NCBI GenBank assembly: GCA_028700325.1
Contig: JAQVSV010000005.1
Coordinates: forward strand, 1-58,759
Direction: 5' to 3'
Length of the DNA: 58,759 nt
DNA from: Elusimicrobiaceae bacterium
GTDB taxonomy: Bacteria; Elusimicrobiota; Elusimicrobia; Elusimicrobiales; Elusimicrobiaceae
The position numbers and the translations under genes were made by a program. The notes under the pieces are model-generated. The model was not told where the DNA came from. It did not search any database and saw nothing but the letters and a program-made list of their open reading frames with translations. This document shows positions 8,508 to 16,861 of the stretch, piece by piece (position 1 is the stretch's first letter; every line of letters starts with the position of its first letter).

Positions 8508-9638
8508 CTAGAACATGTTTTCCAGCACGCCAAACCCTCCGGCAAACGACACGCGCGGGCAGTAATCCCCTGCGGTTACGCTAAACGTCCTGTCGGCCGG
8601 CAGGGTGTTGCCGAACACGTCCTTAAGCCCCTTTGTCAGTGTAAAATCATAGGTGCGGCCCGGCTCGAAATCCAGCCAGTCAAGCTGATATGAATAGGCC
8701 CGCTCCGCCGGCCGCGCGAAGCCAAAACCGCCGGATATATATGCCGGCACGGCGTTTTTTTTCAGCCCGTCCGGCACAGCCAGATGCTCCGCAAAATCCG
8801 AATATCTGACCGGATTTGACAGTTTCACCGCATAATTCGCCGGCAGACACCCGCTGGAAGCGCTTACGCCCTTGAATTCCAGCCCGCCGTAAGTGTAAAA
8901 ACGGACACCCTCCGCAAGCCGCGCGCCCGCGCCGCCCGCGCCCGGCAGACCGGCGGCGACTGCAAGGAAATATTCCGAATCCGGCTTGAGCGCAAGCACC
9001 GGCTTGACCGCCAGCACCGTGGCGGTGGACGGCGGGATTTCACCCTCGTTCGTTATATACGGCGGAAAAAGTTTTTCCACTTCCTCCGGCTTCGCCTTGC
9101 GCACACCGCAGGGTATTTTCGAACCGGACGAGTCGGCCAGCGTGATGAAATTGCGCGCGGCATCATATCTGACCGGCTGATTGAACCGCAAAAACACCGT
9201 CGGGTACCGCGACACCCAGCGCGCGCCGTTTTGCGGATCACTGCCGAGTAGCCGCACCAGCGGCGTGACAAACGCGCGCCGCACCTCACCGGCAAGCGCC
9301 GAGCCGGAAACGGCTTTGACGCCTTTTGGCACCGTCACCTTATATACGCGTGAAAATTCGAACGGTTCGTCCGGAGTAAATACGGCGGTCGCCGTATCAG
9401 CCCAGCGGCAGACGCCGCTGACCGCAGGCTCCAGCAAAAACGGGCAGGGTAATTTATGGGACGCTGCGCCCAGCGCGACCATCGGCTCGCTGAACATCAC
9501 GGTAACGACGCCCGGCGTTTCCCCGTCCCGCAGCAAGCCGTCGGGCGAAACCGACAGCACCCGCACCTGCGCCCAGCCGCAGGCGGCGAAAACCATATTC
9601 AGCAAAACGGCAACCGCAAACGCATGAATCTTTTTCAT
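8508..9638 (-). CDS. yfhM: Alpha-2-macroglobulin N-terminal part: signal peptide and Ig-like (Big_5) domains
   Basis: 376 residues ending in a TAG at 8510-8508. It starts with a signal peptide (KKIHAFAVAVLLNMVFAACG); an AAC could serve as a weak lipobox, or signal peptidase I could cut after GWA. The remainder resembles the Big_5/MG1-preceding domains found at the N-terminus of YfhM-type macroglobulins (VSPDGLLRDGETPGVVTVMF and related strands). The ORF stops in the middle of the linker to the next domain (FGVLENMF, then TAG). The downstream ORF continues in the same frame, so both are parts of one ancestral gene. A good Shine-Dalgarno (GGGAG) lies 7 bases before the ATG and a promoter lies further upstream. 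The stop may be a nonsense mutation, a sequencing error or a recoded codon. Confidence 0.85.
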   Translation of the reverse strand: MKKIHAFAVAVLLNMVFAACGWAQVRVLSVSPDGLLRDGETPGVVTVMFSEPMVALGAASHKLPCPFLLEPAVSGVCRWADTATAVFTPDEPFEFSRVYKVTVPKGVKAVSGSALAGEVRRAFVTPLVRLLGSDPQNGARWVSRYPTVFLRFNQPVRYDAARNFITLADSSGSKIPCGVRKAKPEEVEKLFPPYITNEGEIPPSTATVLAVKPVLALKPDSEYFLAVAAGLPGAGGAGARLAEGVRFYTYGGLEFKGVSASSGCLPANYAVKLSNPVRYSDFAEHLAVPDGLKKNAVPAYISGGFGFARPAERAYSYQLDWLDFEPGRTYDFTLTKGLKDVFGNTLPADRTFSVTAGDYCPRVSFAGGFGVLENMF

Positions 9639-9685
9639 AATTTTCTCCCGAACCCGCCGCCGCGCGCACAGACTGGCGATATAAA

Positions 9686-9715
9686 AGTATATTCAATGCC
9701 GCGGTTCCCGGTCAA
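9686..9715 (-). promoter_or_regulatory. Sigma-70-like promoter of the macroglobulin-pbpC operon
   Basis: On the minus strand TTGACC (9715-9710) is followed after 18 bases by TATACT (9691-9686). The start codon is at 9638, with GGGAG as ribosome-binding site just upstream. This is one of the clearest -35/-10 pairs in the window. Confidence 0.65.
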
Positions 9716-9721
9716 ACGCGC

Positions 9722-9757
9722 TTGACAGGCGATATCCTATATTATTTCATTATATAG
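9722..9757 (+). promoter_or_regulatory. Candidate promoter of the TPR-peptidase operon
   Basis: A perfect -35 hexamer TTGACA (9722-9727) is followed by an AT-rich stretch up to 9757, but no strong -10 sits at the standard 17-base spacing (the best is TTCATT at 18 bases). The TPR gene starts at 9790 behind a strong GGAGGT at 9780-9785. The -35 lies back to back with that of the macroglobulin promoter. Confidence 0.35.
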
Positions 9758-9789
9758 ATCCCTTTATTCAGACAGCATCGGAGGTAGCA

Positions 9790-11751
9790 ATGCGGTTGTT
9801 GACCTTTGTTCTTATATTTTCCGCGCTGGCAATGCCCGCCCGCGCCGACACCGCGCAGGAATATTACGACAGGGCGCTCGCGAACGAAATTCCCACAAAA
9901 CGCGTTAAACTGCTCGGCAAAGCCATAAACGAGGACGCCGCTTTCGCGCCGGCCTATTTTCTGCGCGCGCAGGCGGTTATGGATTTGAACGACTGCGACG
10001 CCGCCCTGCCCGATCTCGATAAAACCGTCGCGCTCGGCTACGCGCCGGTTCAGGCGCGCTATTACCGCGGCTCCTGCCTGCTGGAACTGGGCCGGAGCAC
10101 CGCCGCCATAGCGGATTATTCGGCCGTGATCTCCTCCGCGCCCGACTCGCCCTCCGCTTACTACCGCCGCGCCGTGGCCTATATCGCGCTTAATGACGTT
10201 ACGGGCGCCATGTCCGATCTCGACCGGACGCTCTCGCTCGACCCCGGCTATCTGCCCGCCTATCCCCGCCGCGCGCGCCTGAACTATCGCATCGGGAAAT
10301 ATGAAGCCGCGGCGGCGGACTGCACCGCCGCCATCAAAGCCGGCTTTGACAAACAGCTGCTCACGGAACGCGGCAATTCCTACCTGGCGCTCGGCCAGTT
10401 CGACTCGGCGGCGCAGGATTATAACGCGATTTTGGCCGGCCAGCCGAAAAATTATCCCGCGCTGGCGGGACTGGCGCAAGCCTATATCGGGCTGAAAAAC
10501 GCGACCGCCGCCGTAGCCGCGTCGGACGGCGTGATAGCGGCCTATCCGGCTGACAAAACCGGGTATCTTCTGCTCGCCCGCTCTTACGAACTGAATGCCG
10601 ACACGGCAAGCGCGGCCGCAGTTTACTCCTCGATGACCGGACAGTTTCCGGCAGCGCCGGAACCCTGGCTGGGGCTGGCGGAACTGAATTTCGCTTCAGG
10701 CGACGCCGTTGCCGCGGTCAGCAATTCCTCCGCCGCCATCGCGCTTTCAAACGCACTGCCGCAGGCTTATTATCTGCGCGGCAAAGCGCTGCTGCAGCTG
10801 GGCGATCAGGACGGCGCGCGCCGGGACCTGCTTGAAGCCGGAAAACTGCGCCCGGCCGATATAATGATAAAACTTTTGCTGGCCCGGATTTATTTCAGCG
10901 GGCCGGACACGCAGGCCGGGCTGGACGAAACCCTCGCCGCGCTCAAGCTGGATTACGCCGCGACGCTGGCCGAGCTTGGCGCGGCCGAATCATCCGGCGT
11001 CATCTGCGGTTTGAATCTCGCGCTGGGAGCTTTTGAAATGGACCGCCGCGACACCGCCAGAGCGAAAACCTGTTTCGACAAGGCGATCGCCGCGGCTCCG
11101 GATTTCTGGATGGGGTACAGCTTCCGCTCCCAGCTGCTCAGAATGACCCGTAAATTCTCGCCCGCTCTGGCCGATATAAACAAAGCCGTCAGGCTCGACG
11201 GAGGGAACTGGCAGCTGTATCTCGAACGCGGCAAACTGTATTACGAACTGCGCCAGAACGACAAGGCCTACCGCGACTTCACCCAGGCCGCCCGCCTTAA
11301 ACCCGATTACGCGGAAATATACAATTACACCGGCCGGATGTTTCTGCGGGTAAAGATGTACGGCAAAGCGGAGGAGGAGTTCACGAAAGCGCTCTCGCTC
11401 TTCGCTTCCGCCGACGTCTACGCCAACCGCGCGCTGGCCCGGCTGCGCCAGAACAACCCCGAAGGCGCGCGGGAAGACCTGGAAAGCGCGCTCAAACTCA
11501 ACCCGGACGATCCCAAAACCTATATCGGGCTGGCGTGCTACTACTGGTCCGCCGGCAACGACCGCGCGAAAGCGCTCTCCAATCTTGAACAGGCGTTCAA
11601 GGCGGGGTTCACCCGCTATAACCTGCTCACCCACGCAAGCGGCTACGGCAATTACCTGTCGGGCATAGATTCCGACCCGGATTATGTCGCCCTGCTTGAA
11701 AAATACAGTTCTCCGGCGCAGGCGCAAGCACTGTCCGCGGACTATGAATAA
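9790..11751 (+). CDS. Exported tetratricopeptide-repeat protein
   Basis: 653 residues with a signal peptide (RLLTFVLIFSALAMPARA, cleavage before DTAQ). Nearly the whole mature protein consists of TPR units (for example AYYRRAVAYIALNDVTGAMSDLDRTL and AEIYNYTGRMFLRVKMYGKAEEEF), about 14-16 in number, a fold used for protein-protein contact. No enzymatic domain is visible. Its partner is unknown. The start is fixed by GGAGGT 5 bases before the ATG. The next gene begins within about a dozen bases of its stop, so the two form an operon, but the M20 peptidase does not by itself explain the role of the TPR protein. Confidence 0.85.
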   Translation: MRLLTFVLIFSALAMPARADTAQEYYDRALANEIPTKRVKLLGKAINEDAAFAPAYFLRAQAVMDLNDCDAALPDLDKTVALGYAPVQARYYRGSCLLELGRSTAAIADYSAVISSAPDSPSAYYRRAVAYIALNDVTGAMSDLDRTLSLDPGYLPAYPRRARLNYRIGKYEAAAADCTAAIKAGFDKQLLTERGNSYLALGQFDSAAQDYNAILAGQPKNYPALAGLAQAYIGLKNATAAVAASDGVIAAYPADKTGYLLLARSYELNADTASAAAVYSSMTGQFPAAPEPWLGLAELNFASGDAVAAVSNSSAAIALSNALPQAYYLRGKALLQLGDQDGARRDLLEAGKLRPADIMIKLLLARIYFSGPDTQAGLDETLAALKLDYAATLAELGAAESSGVICGLNLALGAFEMDRRDTARAKTCFDKAIAAAPDFWMGYSFRSQLLRMTRKFSPALADINKAVRLDGGNWQLYLERGKLYYELRQNDKAYRDFTQAARLKPDYAEIYNYTGRMFLRVKMYGKAEEEFTKALSLFASADVYANRALARLRQNNPEGAREDLESALKLNPDDPKTYIGLACYYWSAGNDRAKALSNLEQAFKAGFTRYNLLTHASGYGNYLSGIDSDPDYVALLEKYSSPAQAQALSADYE

Positions 11752-11762
11752 GGATGAAAAAA

Positions 11763-12995
11763 ATGACAAAAGAACTCTACGCTAAAATTGACTCGTATCT
11801 TGACTACGCCGTAGATTTGCAGACCCGCCTGACGGCGATCCCCGCGATTGACCCCGCCAACGGCGGCACCGGCGAATACAAGAAATCCCTGCTGGTTGAA
11901 GAGGAAACGAAACTGCTAAACCCGGACGAGCTGATCCACATTGACGCGCCGCAGGCAATAGCCGAAGGCGGCGTGCGGCCGAACATGGCGGTGAAATTTT
12001 ACGGCAAAGACCGCTCCAAAACGCTGTGGATAATGACACACCTGGATATTGTGGAACCGGGCGATCTGTCGAAGTGGACGTCCGACCCCTACACCCTGCG
12101 CCGCGAAGGCAACCGCATTTACGGCCGCGGCGTGGAAGACAACCAGCAGGGACTGGTGTCGTCCATGCTGGTGGCCAGGGCGTTGCGCGAGGCGGGCGTA
12201 GTGCCGCCGGTAAATTTAGGACTGCTGTTTAACGCGGACGAGGAAACCGGCTCCGGTTTCGGCGCGGATTATGTGGTTAAAATGCGGCCCGAACTGTTTG
12301 GCAAAAACGATATGGTGCTCATTCCGGACGGCGGCATGCCCGACGGCACCATGATAGAAATAGCCGAAAAATCCATCATCTGGGCGAAATTCACCGTGAC
12401 GGGCAGGCAGATCCACGCGGCCAGCCCCGACGGCGGAATAAACGCCTGCCGCGCCGCCAACGAGCTTGCCGTGGAACTGGACCGCGCGCTGCACGCAGAA
12501 TTCACCGCGCAGGATCCGCTTTTCAATCCACCCGTAAGTACTTTCGAGCCGACAAAAAAAGAAGCCAACATCGAAAGCATAAACATCGTGCCGGGCCGGG
12601 ACGTGTTTTATTTCGACTGCCGAATCCTGCCGTCTTATGACCTCGCCGCAATCAAGGCCGTGTTTAAAAAAGCGTGCGACGGGATTGCCGCCAGACGCGG
12701 CGTGACGGTCGAAACAACTTACGCGCAGGAACTGCAGGCGCCCAAGCCCACCGCGGCGGACGGCAGCCTTGTGCGGCTGCTGCAGGCGGCGGCGAAAGAA
12801 ATTTACCGGGTGGACGCAAAACCCATGGGCATCGGCGGCGGCACCGTGGCGGCCTATTTCCGCGAACTGGGCTATCAGGCGGCGGTGTATTCAAAGCTCG
12901 ACGAATCCGCTCACCAGTTCAATGAATACTGCCTGCTCGACAATCTGCTCGGCGACGCAAAGGTAATGCTGCACTGCCTGTTAAACAGCCGCTGA
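11763..12995 (+). CDS. M20-family metallopeptidase (dipeptidase/deacylase type)
   Basis: About 410 residues. Zinc ligands of the ArgE/DapE/ACY1 (M20) fold are visible: THLD (His with following catalytic Asp), the bridging Asp in GVEDNQQG, the catalytic Glu pair in NADEETGSG, and the late His in ESAHQFNEY. The lid-domain stretch IHAASPDGG is also present. It hydrolyses peptide or acyl-amino-acid bonds in the cytoplasm; the substrate is uncertain, and dipeptidase is the likeliest reading. An ATG at 11754 sits directly on the AAGG, so the ATG at 11763, with AAGG nine bases upstream, is preferred. It lies in an operon with the TPR gene. Confidence 0.85.
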   Translation: MTKELYAKIDSYLDYAVDLQTRLTAIPAIDPANGGTGEYKKSLLVEEETKLLNPDELIHIDAPQAIAEGGVRPNMAVKFYGKDRSKTLWIMTHLDIVEPGDLSKWTSDPYTLRREGNRIYGRGVEDNQQGLVSSMLVARALREAGVVPPVNLGLLFNADEETGSGFGADYVVKMRPELFGKNDMVLIPDGGMPDGTMIEIAEKSIIWAKFTVTGRQIHAASPDGGINACRAANELAVELDRALHAEFTAQDPLFNPPVSTFEPTKKEANIESINIVPGRDVFYFDCRILPSYDLAAIKAVFKKACDGIAARRGVTVETTYAQELQAPKPTAADGSLVRLLQAAAKEIYRVDAKPMGIGGGTVAAYFRELGYQAAVYSKLDESAHQFNEYCLLDNLLGDAKVMLHCLLNSR

Positions 12996-13015
12996 GAAAC
13001 GCGTTGAACCTGAAA

Positions 13016-13045
13016 CGGCGGGCCCGCAGCGGGCCCGCCGTTTTT
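13016..13045 (+). terminator. Rho-independent terminator after the M20 peptidase gene
   Basis: A perfect 11-bp GC stem (cggcgggcccg at 13016-13026, loop cag, cgggcccgccg at 13030-13040) is followed by five T (13041-13045). It ends the plus-strand operon before the convergent mazG gene. Confidence 0.85.
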
Positions 13046-13072
13046 AACGGGTAAAACAGCTTTCTGGAAAAA

Positions 13073-13492
13073 TCAGCGCTCCGGGCGCGGTTTTTTGCTG
13101 CCTTTTTCGCTGTTTTTTTCCTTTTTCTTGATCTCTTCCCAGCGAACAAGCACCTGTTCGGGCGTGTCGAGTTTTTCATCGCCGAACACATGGGGATGCC
13201 GCCTCACGAGCTTGCCCGTTATGCCGGCAACCACATCCGTTATGTCAAACCGGCCGGCCTGACGCGCTATTTCGGCATGGAACACAACCTGCAGAAGCAC
13301 GTCGCCAAGCTCCTCGCGCAGATTATCCCAATCGGCGTTTTTTACGGCCTGCTCCACTTCGCCCGATTCCTCGCGCAGATACTCCAGCAGGCTTTCGTGC
13401 GTCTGTTTTTTGTCCCACGGACAGCCGTTCTCGGCCCGCAGGCGGGCCATTACCTCCACCAGCTTCTCAAACTCCGAACCAGCTTTTCCCAT
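13073..13492 (-). CDS. mazG: MazG-type nucleoside triphosphate pyrophosphohydrolase
   Basis: 139 residues, a single all-alpha MazG domain, half the length of the two-domain E. coli enzyme. The signature GCPWDKKQTHESL and the Mg-binding Glu/Asp motifs EESGEVEQA and EELGDVLLQVVFHA are intact. It hydrolyses NTPs or dNTPs to the monophosphate and PPi and is usually viewed as a house-cleaning enzyme. The tail (KKKEKNSEKGSKKPRPER) is basic and probably unstructured. The gene is divergent from the operon starting at 13531; only some 38 bases separate the starts, so the promoters overlap. AAAGG lies about 8 bases before the ATG. Confidence 0.9.
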   Translation of the reverse strand: MGKAGSEFEKLVEVMARLRAENGCPWDKKQTHESLLEYLREESGEVEQAVKNADWDNLREELGDVLLQVVFHAEIARQAGRFDITDVVAGITGKLVRRHPHVFGDEKLDTPEQVLVRWEEIKKKEKNSEKGSKKPRPER

Positions 13493-13495
13493 AGA

Positions 13496-13524
13496 TAGAC
13501 CTTTCGCGCGTAAATATATACAAT
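13496..13524 (+). promoter_or_regulatory. Promoter placed for a leaderless mRNA of the 13531 gene
   Basis: TAGACC (13496-13501), 17-base spacer, TACAAT (13519-13524). Transcription would start around 13531, exactly at an ATG that opens a clean signal peptide. No Shine-Dalgarno lies before either ATG (13525 or 13531), which agrees with leaderless translation. Confidence 0.5.
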
Positions 13525-13530
13525 ATGGCT

Positions 13531-14865
13531 ATGAAAATCGCCAATTGCGTTCTCATTTTACTATTTTTAGCCGCGCCGCTGCGCGCCGAAACCGGTCAGG
13601 TGGTGAAAACACATGATGACGAGGTGCTTATAGACATCTCGGAATTCCGGGAGAAACCGGTTGCCGGCTCGCCGTTCGTGATTTATGAGCCGGGCGAAGA
13701 ACTGGTCAATCCCTCCACCGGAAAAAAACTCGGCGCGGAATTAAAGCGACGGGGCAAAGGCTCGCTGACCGAAATTCATGACACCTACGCCAAAGGCAGA
13801 ATATCGGAATCAAGCGCGGTCATCAAGCCGGGTTTCGTGGCGGAATTTGAAACTGCGGTAAAACGGCTGACGGAACCGGCGGCCCCGCCGGCCAATACAC
13901 TGCCGGCGCAGACGCCGGTCTGGGAAAGCGAACCGGTGCCCGGCATAACGGTAGACGCCGCGCCTGGAGATTTTGACGGCGACGGCCTGACCGAACTCGC
14001 CGTGGCGCAGGCGGCGCTAATTTCCATTTTCCGGCGGGACGGCACGCAACTGGTCGCCGTTTCATCGGCGGCGCTGCCGGCGATACAGCGTATCGTCTCG
14101 ATTGAAACGCTTAAAGCGGGCCAGGCGGACCTGAAAACCGACGCGCTGATAATAAACATCTTCGACAGCGCCTCCAATCAGGTGGAAGCGGGCATTTATG
14201 CGCTCGAGAACGGAACCCTGACCCGCAAGGACCAGCTGAAATGGATCGTGCGAGCGCTCAACGCCGCGGGCGACGCGCCCGCCTATTATACCCAGGAGAT
14301 ATACCAGAGCCAGGGGTTCCGGCTGTCATTTATCAAACCGCTGGAGTACCGCGACGGGTTCAGAACCGGGTCCGCCCGGCTCACGCTGCCGCGCGCAGAC
14401 TGGCTGTACGGCCTGACCGTCACCGATCTGGACGGGGACGGCAAAAACGAATCCGTCTACACCACGCCCGGCGGCAGCATAAGCGTGCAGTTTGAAAAAC
14501 GCGCCAAACACGCCGACACCCGCACCGGATTCAGCAGAACGCCCAACCGCGCAAACATAAAAAATACCCAGCTTTATTTCAACCTGCGCCTGCCGGTCGT
14601 GAAAACCGGCAAAACCGCCGGCATTTACGGGGTGAGCAACATCCCCGCGCACATGCTGTCGGAAGCGTTCGGCAAATACTCGGACGCTGACCTGTGCCGG
14701 TTCGCCTGGAACGGCGCGATCCTGACAGAAACCGGCCGCACACGGCTGGGCGGCGCGGTCTGGAACATAAACTACGGCTCGTTCGGCGGGCTGGAGCCGG
14801 GCCTGATCATCCCGGTGACAACGATTGACGACGCCACCATAATAAAAGTGTTCGGATACCAATGA
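13531..14865 (+). CDS. Exported protein with FG-GAP/VCBS-like calcium-binding repeats
   Basis: 444 residues with a signal peptide (KIANCVLILLFLAAPLRA, then ETGQ). Two DxDGDG-type loops are visible, GDFDGDGLTELAV (about 147-159) and TDLDGDGKNESVY (about 300-312). These are typical of beta-propeller FG-GAP/VCBS repeats that bind Ca2+. The N-terminal part (VVKTHDDEVLIDISEF, SPFVIYEPGEELVNPSTGKKLG) resembles the flagellar-assembly or SH3-like beta modules of exported proteins. No catalytic site is recognised. It would act in the periplasm or at the cell surface. It is first in an operon and its stop overlaps the next start by 4 bases (ATGA). The start at 13531 rather than 13525 is chosen from the promoter position. 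Confidence 0.75.
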   Translation: MKIANCVLILLFLAAPLRAETGQVVKTHDDEVLIDISEFREKPVAGSPFVIYEPGEELVNPSTGKKLGAELKRRGKGSLTEIHDTYAKGRISESSAVIKPGFVAEFETAVKRLTEPAAPPANTLPAQTPVWESEPVPGITVDAAPGDFDGDGLTELAVAQAALISIFRRDGTQLVAVSSAALPAIQRIVSIETLKAGQADLKTDALIINIFDSASNQVEAGIYALENGTLTRKDQLKWIVRALNAAGDAPAYYTQEIYQSQGFRLSFIKPLEYRDGFRTGSARLTLPRADWLYGLTVTDLDGDGKNESVYTTPGGSISVQFEKRAKHADTRTGFSRTPNRANIKNTQLYFNLRLPVVKTGKTAGIYGVSNIPAHMLSEAFGKYSDADLCRFAWNGAILTETGRTRLGGAVWNINYGSFGGLEPGLIIPVTTIDDATIIKVFGYQ

Positions 14866-16139
14866 CATTGACCCTGCGGCCACTGATAACGGCTCTGCTC
14901 GCGGCGTCGCTGTTTGCGGCGGCCGTGCCGGCTCCGGCCCAGAATTTCAAACCCGTTGACCGGCAGAAACCGCAGAAACACCGGCCGCTCCCCGACGAGG
15001 ACGCCGAACCCGACATTGACGCGGACACGGCCGACGCGGCCGACACCGCGGACGATATCGCGGGCAATGTGCCCGACTATGCGCCCGGCTCCGATTATAC
15101 GGCGCCAGGCGCAACATCCGCCGGTCTTAAAATCCCCGAACTGGCGACCGATTTCAAGGGCTGCGGCTATCTGTTCGCTGTCGAAGCCGGCGATTCGTCA
15201 TGGGAAACGATTGCGCGGGCGGCGATTAACCGGCTGTCGCCGCGCGTGACGGCGGAAACGGTGCTGAGGTCGGACAATCTGTCGGCGGTGCAGGCGGCGA
15301 TTGACAGCCTGCAGGCGCGGGCGGTGAAAAAGATTGTGGTAATCCCGTTTTTTCTCAATTCCAATTCCGACTCGCTCAACCGCCTGAAACACATGCTGGG
15401 CCTGCGCGCGGCCGCGGCCGACGCGGATAAATCGCCCGGCGGCGGAGTGCCTACCAGCGATTCCCAGAAAGCGCTTTTGAAATCGCAGATTACGATCACG
15501 TCCGCGCTCGACGACTCGCCGGCCTACGCGCTCGCCGTCTCGCGTTCTGTCAGGAACTACCGCCGCAGCAGGCCGCTGGCGCTGCTGCTGGTCGGAGCGG
15601 GACTCAATAACGATATGGCGAACCGCGCCAAACTCGACATAATGAACCGGATCGCCGCGCAGGTGACGGCAAGCTCCGCCTGCGCCATAGCGCAGGCGTT
15701 CGTGCTCAGGCCTCGCGGCGACGCCAGGCGCGACATCGGCAAACCCGAACTGAAAATTGACGCCGCCAGTTTCTCCAAAAGCGGCATTTACGGCAAGGAC
15801 GGGCGGCTCCTGAAAGAAACCGACGAATCTTCCAACGAACAATCCAGCGCGCAGCAGCTTAAAAAAACCGCGCGGAAACTGGCGGCCCATTACTCCATAG
15901 TGGCGGTCGGCTATTCCATATCAAGCCACGAGCTGGACAAACTGGTGCAGGACAACATGGACGGCCTGTTTTACAGCTGGCTTGGCAACGCCGCGCTTGA
16001 CGAAGCGGGCGTGCAGGCCTGGCTGGTTACGAAAATAAACGAAGGGGTGGACCTGCCGGCCATAGAGCCGCAGAGCCGGCAGTCCGGCGGTCTCTCTTCA
16101 CGGGAAAGCTATGAAAAAGCAATTAAAGACTGGCAGTAA
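14862..16139 (+). CDS. Exported CbiX-like (sirohydrochlorin chelatase fold) protein, probably non-catalytic
   Basis: 425 residues. It has a signal peptide (LTLRPLITALLAASLFAAAVPAPA) followed by an Asp/Ala-rich linker (about 40-85). The remainder resembles two tandem halves of the CbiX/CbiK class II chelatase fold: KKIVVIPFFLNSNSDSLNRL matches the strand-and-loop of CbiX (usually VVVPLFLSPGxHxxxDIP), and ALLLVGAGLNNDMANRA matches the usual LVGHGSRDPEAN. The active-site His of the HGS motif is replaced (VGAG; VEAG in the first half), so metal insertion is unlikely; tetrapyrrole or metal binding remains possible. Cytoplasmic location is normal for this family, so export is odd. The overlaps with the genes on both sides (4 and 29 bases) mark translational coupling. 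Family assignment is by pattern only and moderately sure. Confidence 0.55.
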   Translation: MTLTLRPLITALLAASLFAAAVPAPAQNFKPVDRQKPQKHRPLPDEDAEPDIDADTADAADTADDIAGNVPDYAPGSDYTAPGATSAGLKIPELATDFKGCGYLFAVEAGDSSWETIARAAINRLSPRVTAETVLRSDNLSAVQAAIDSLQARAVKKIVVIPFFLNSNSDSLNRLKHMLGLRAAAADADKSPGGGVPTSDSQKALLKSQITITSALDDSPAYALAVSRSVRNYRRSRPLALLLVGAGLNNDMANRAKLDIMNRIAAQVTASSACAIAQAFVLRPRGDARRDIGKPELKIDAASFSKSGIYGKDGRLLKETDESSNEQSSAQQLKKTARKLAAHYSIVAVGYSISSHELDKLVQDNMDGLFYSWLGNAALDEAGVQAWLVTKINEGVDLPAIEPQSRQSGGLSSRESYEKAIKDWQ

Positions 16140-16854
16140 CGCCGAGCTGGCGGTAGGCAGCGCGGGGTTTGTGCGGCTGGTGGATTTCATGGGCGGGGAC
16201 AACCGGGTCGTCGCTTCCGCGCGGGTGACTTTCGCGGGCGAATCGAAAGGCGACGAACGCGACAAAAAACTTATCCGCTATCTGCTGGAACATGCGCACC
16301 TTTCGCCTTTTGAACACAGCGTGTTCCAGCTGCACATCAAATGCCCCATTTTCGTGGCGCGGCAGTGGATGCGGCACCGCTGGGGCTCCTATAACGAGGT
16401 AAGCGCCCGCTACACCAGAGTGGCGGACGAGTTCTTCATACCGGAACGGTTTCGCGCGCAGGACACGCATAACAAACAGGGCTCGGTGCAGTCGGACGAC
16501 CTGCCACAGGCCGAACTGCTGAGCGCCTATCGCGCCGCGCTCGAGCAGAGTTATGCCGCCTATAACAAACTGCTGGAGGCCGGAGTGGCGCGCGAGATGG
16601 CGCGGATGCTGCTGCCGGTCGGCCAGTATACCCAGTTTTACTGGACGGTTAACGCGCGCAGCCTGATGAATTTCCTGTCGCTGCGGGCCGACTCGCACGC
16701 GCAGGCCGAAATACGCGACTACGCCGACGCGCTGCTTTCACTGCTGGCCGAACGTATGCCCTGGACGCATGAAGCGTTCCTGAAAGTGTTCGGCGACGGC
16801 GAAAAACTGTCCGGGCCGGCGGCGGAAATTGACCGGCATGTAAGAAGTTTCTGA
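16111..16854 (+). CDS. thyX: Flavin-dependent thymidylate synthase ThyX
   Basis: 247 residues. The ThyX signature is intact: R88-H-R90, S93, NE at 95-96 and SARYT at 98-102 (the RHRX7S motif). It methylates dUMP to dTMP with methylene-tetrahydrofolate and NAD(P)H via FAD, without the Cys nucleophile of ThyA. The N-terminal VRLVDFMGGDNRVVASARVTF aligns with the normal start of the family, supporting the ATG at 16111 even though it overlaps the preceding gene by 29 bases. GGGAAAG lies just upstream. No thyA is present in the window. Confidence 0.95.
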   Translation: MKKQLKTGSNAELAVGSAGFVRLVDFMGGDNRVVASARVTFAGESKGDERDKKLIRYLLEHAHLSPFEHSVFQLHIKCPIFVARQWMRHRWGSYNEVSARYTRVADEFFIPERFRAQDTHNKQGSVQSDDLPQAELLSAYRAALEQSYAAYNKLLEAGVAREMARMLLPVGQYTQFYWTVNARSLMNFLSLRADSHAQAEIRDYADALLSLLAERMPWTHEAFLKVFGDGEKLSGPAAEIDRHVRSF

Positions 16855-16861
16855 GGCATTC

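Noticed and set aside
8508-8510. TAG as a pyrrolysine codon or a reassigned stop in this genome
   Set aside because: Other genes here (the methyltransferase and the phoH-like gene) end in TAG at the expected place, so TAG is a normal stop; no pyl genes are in the window. Local readthrough remains possible and is listed as a finding.
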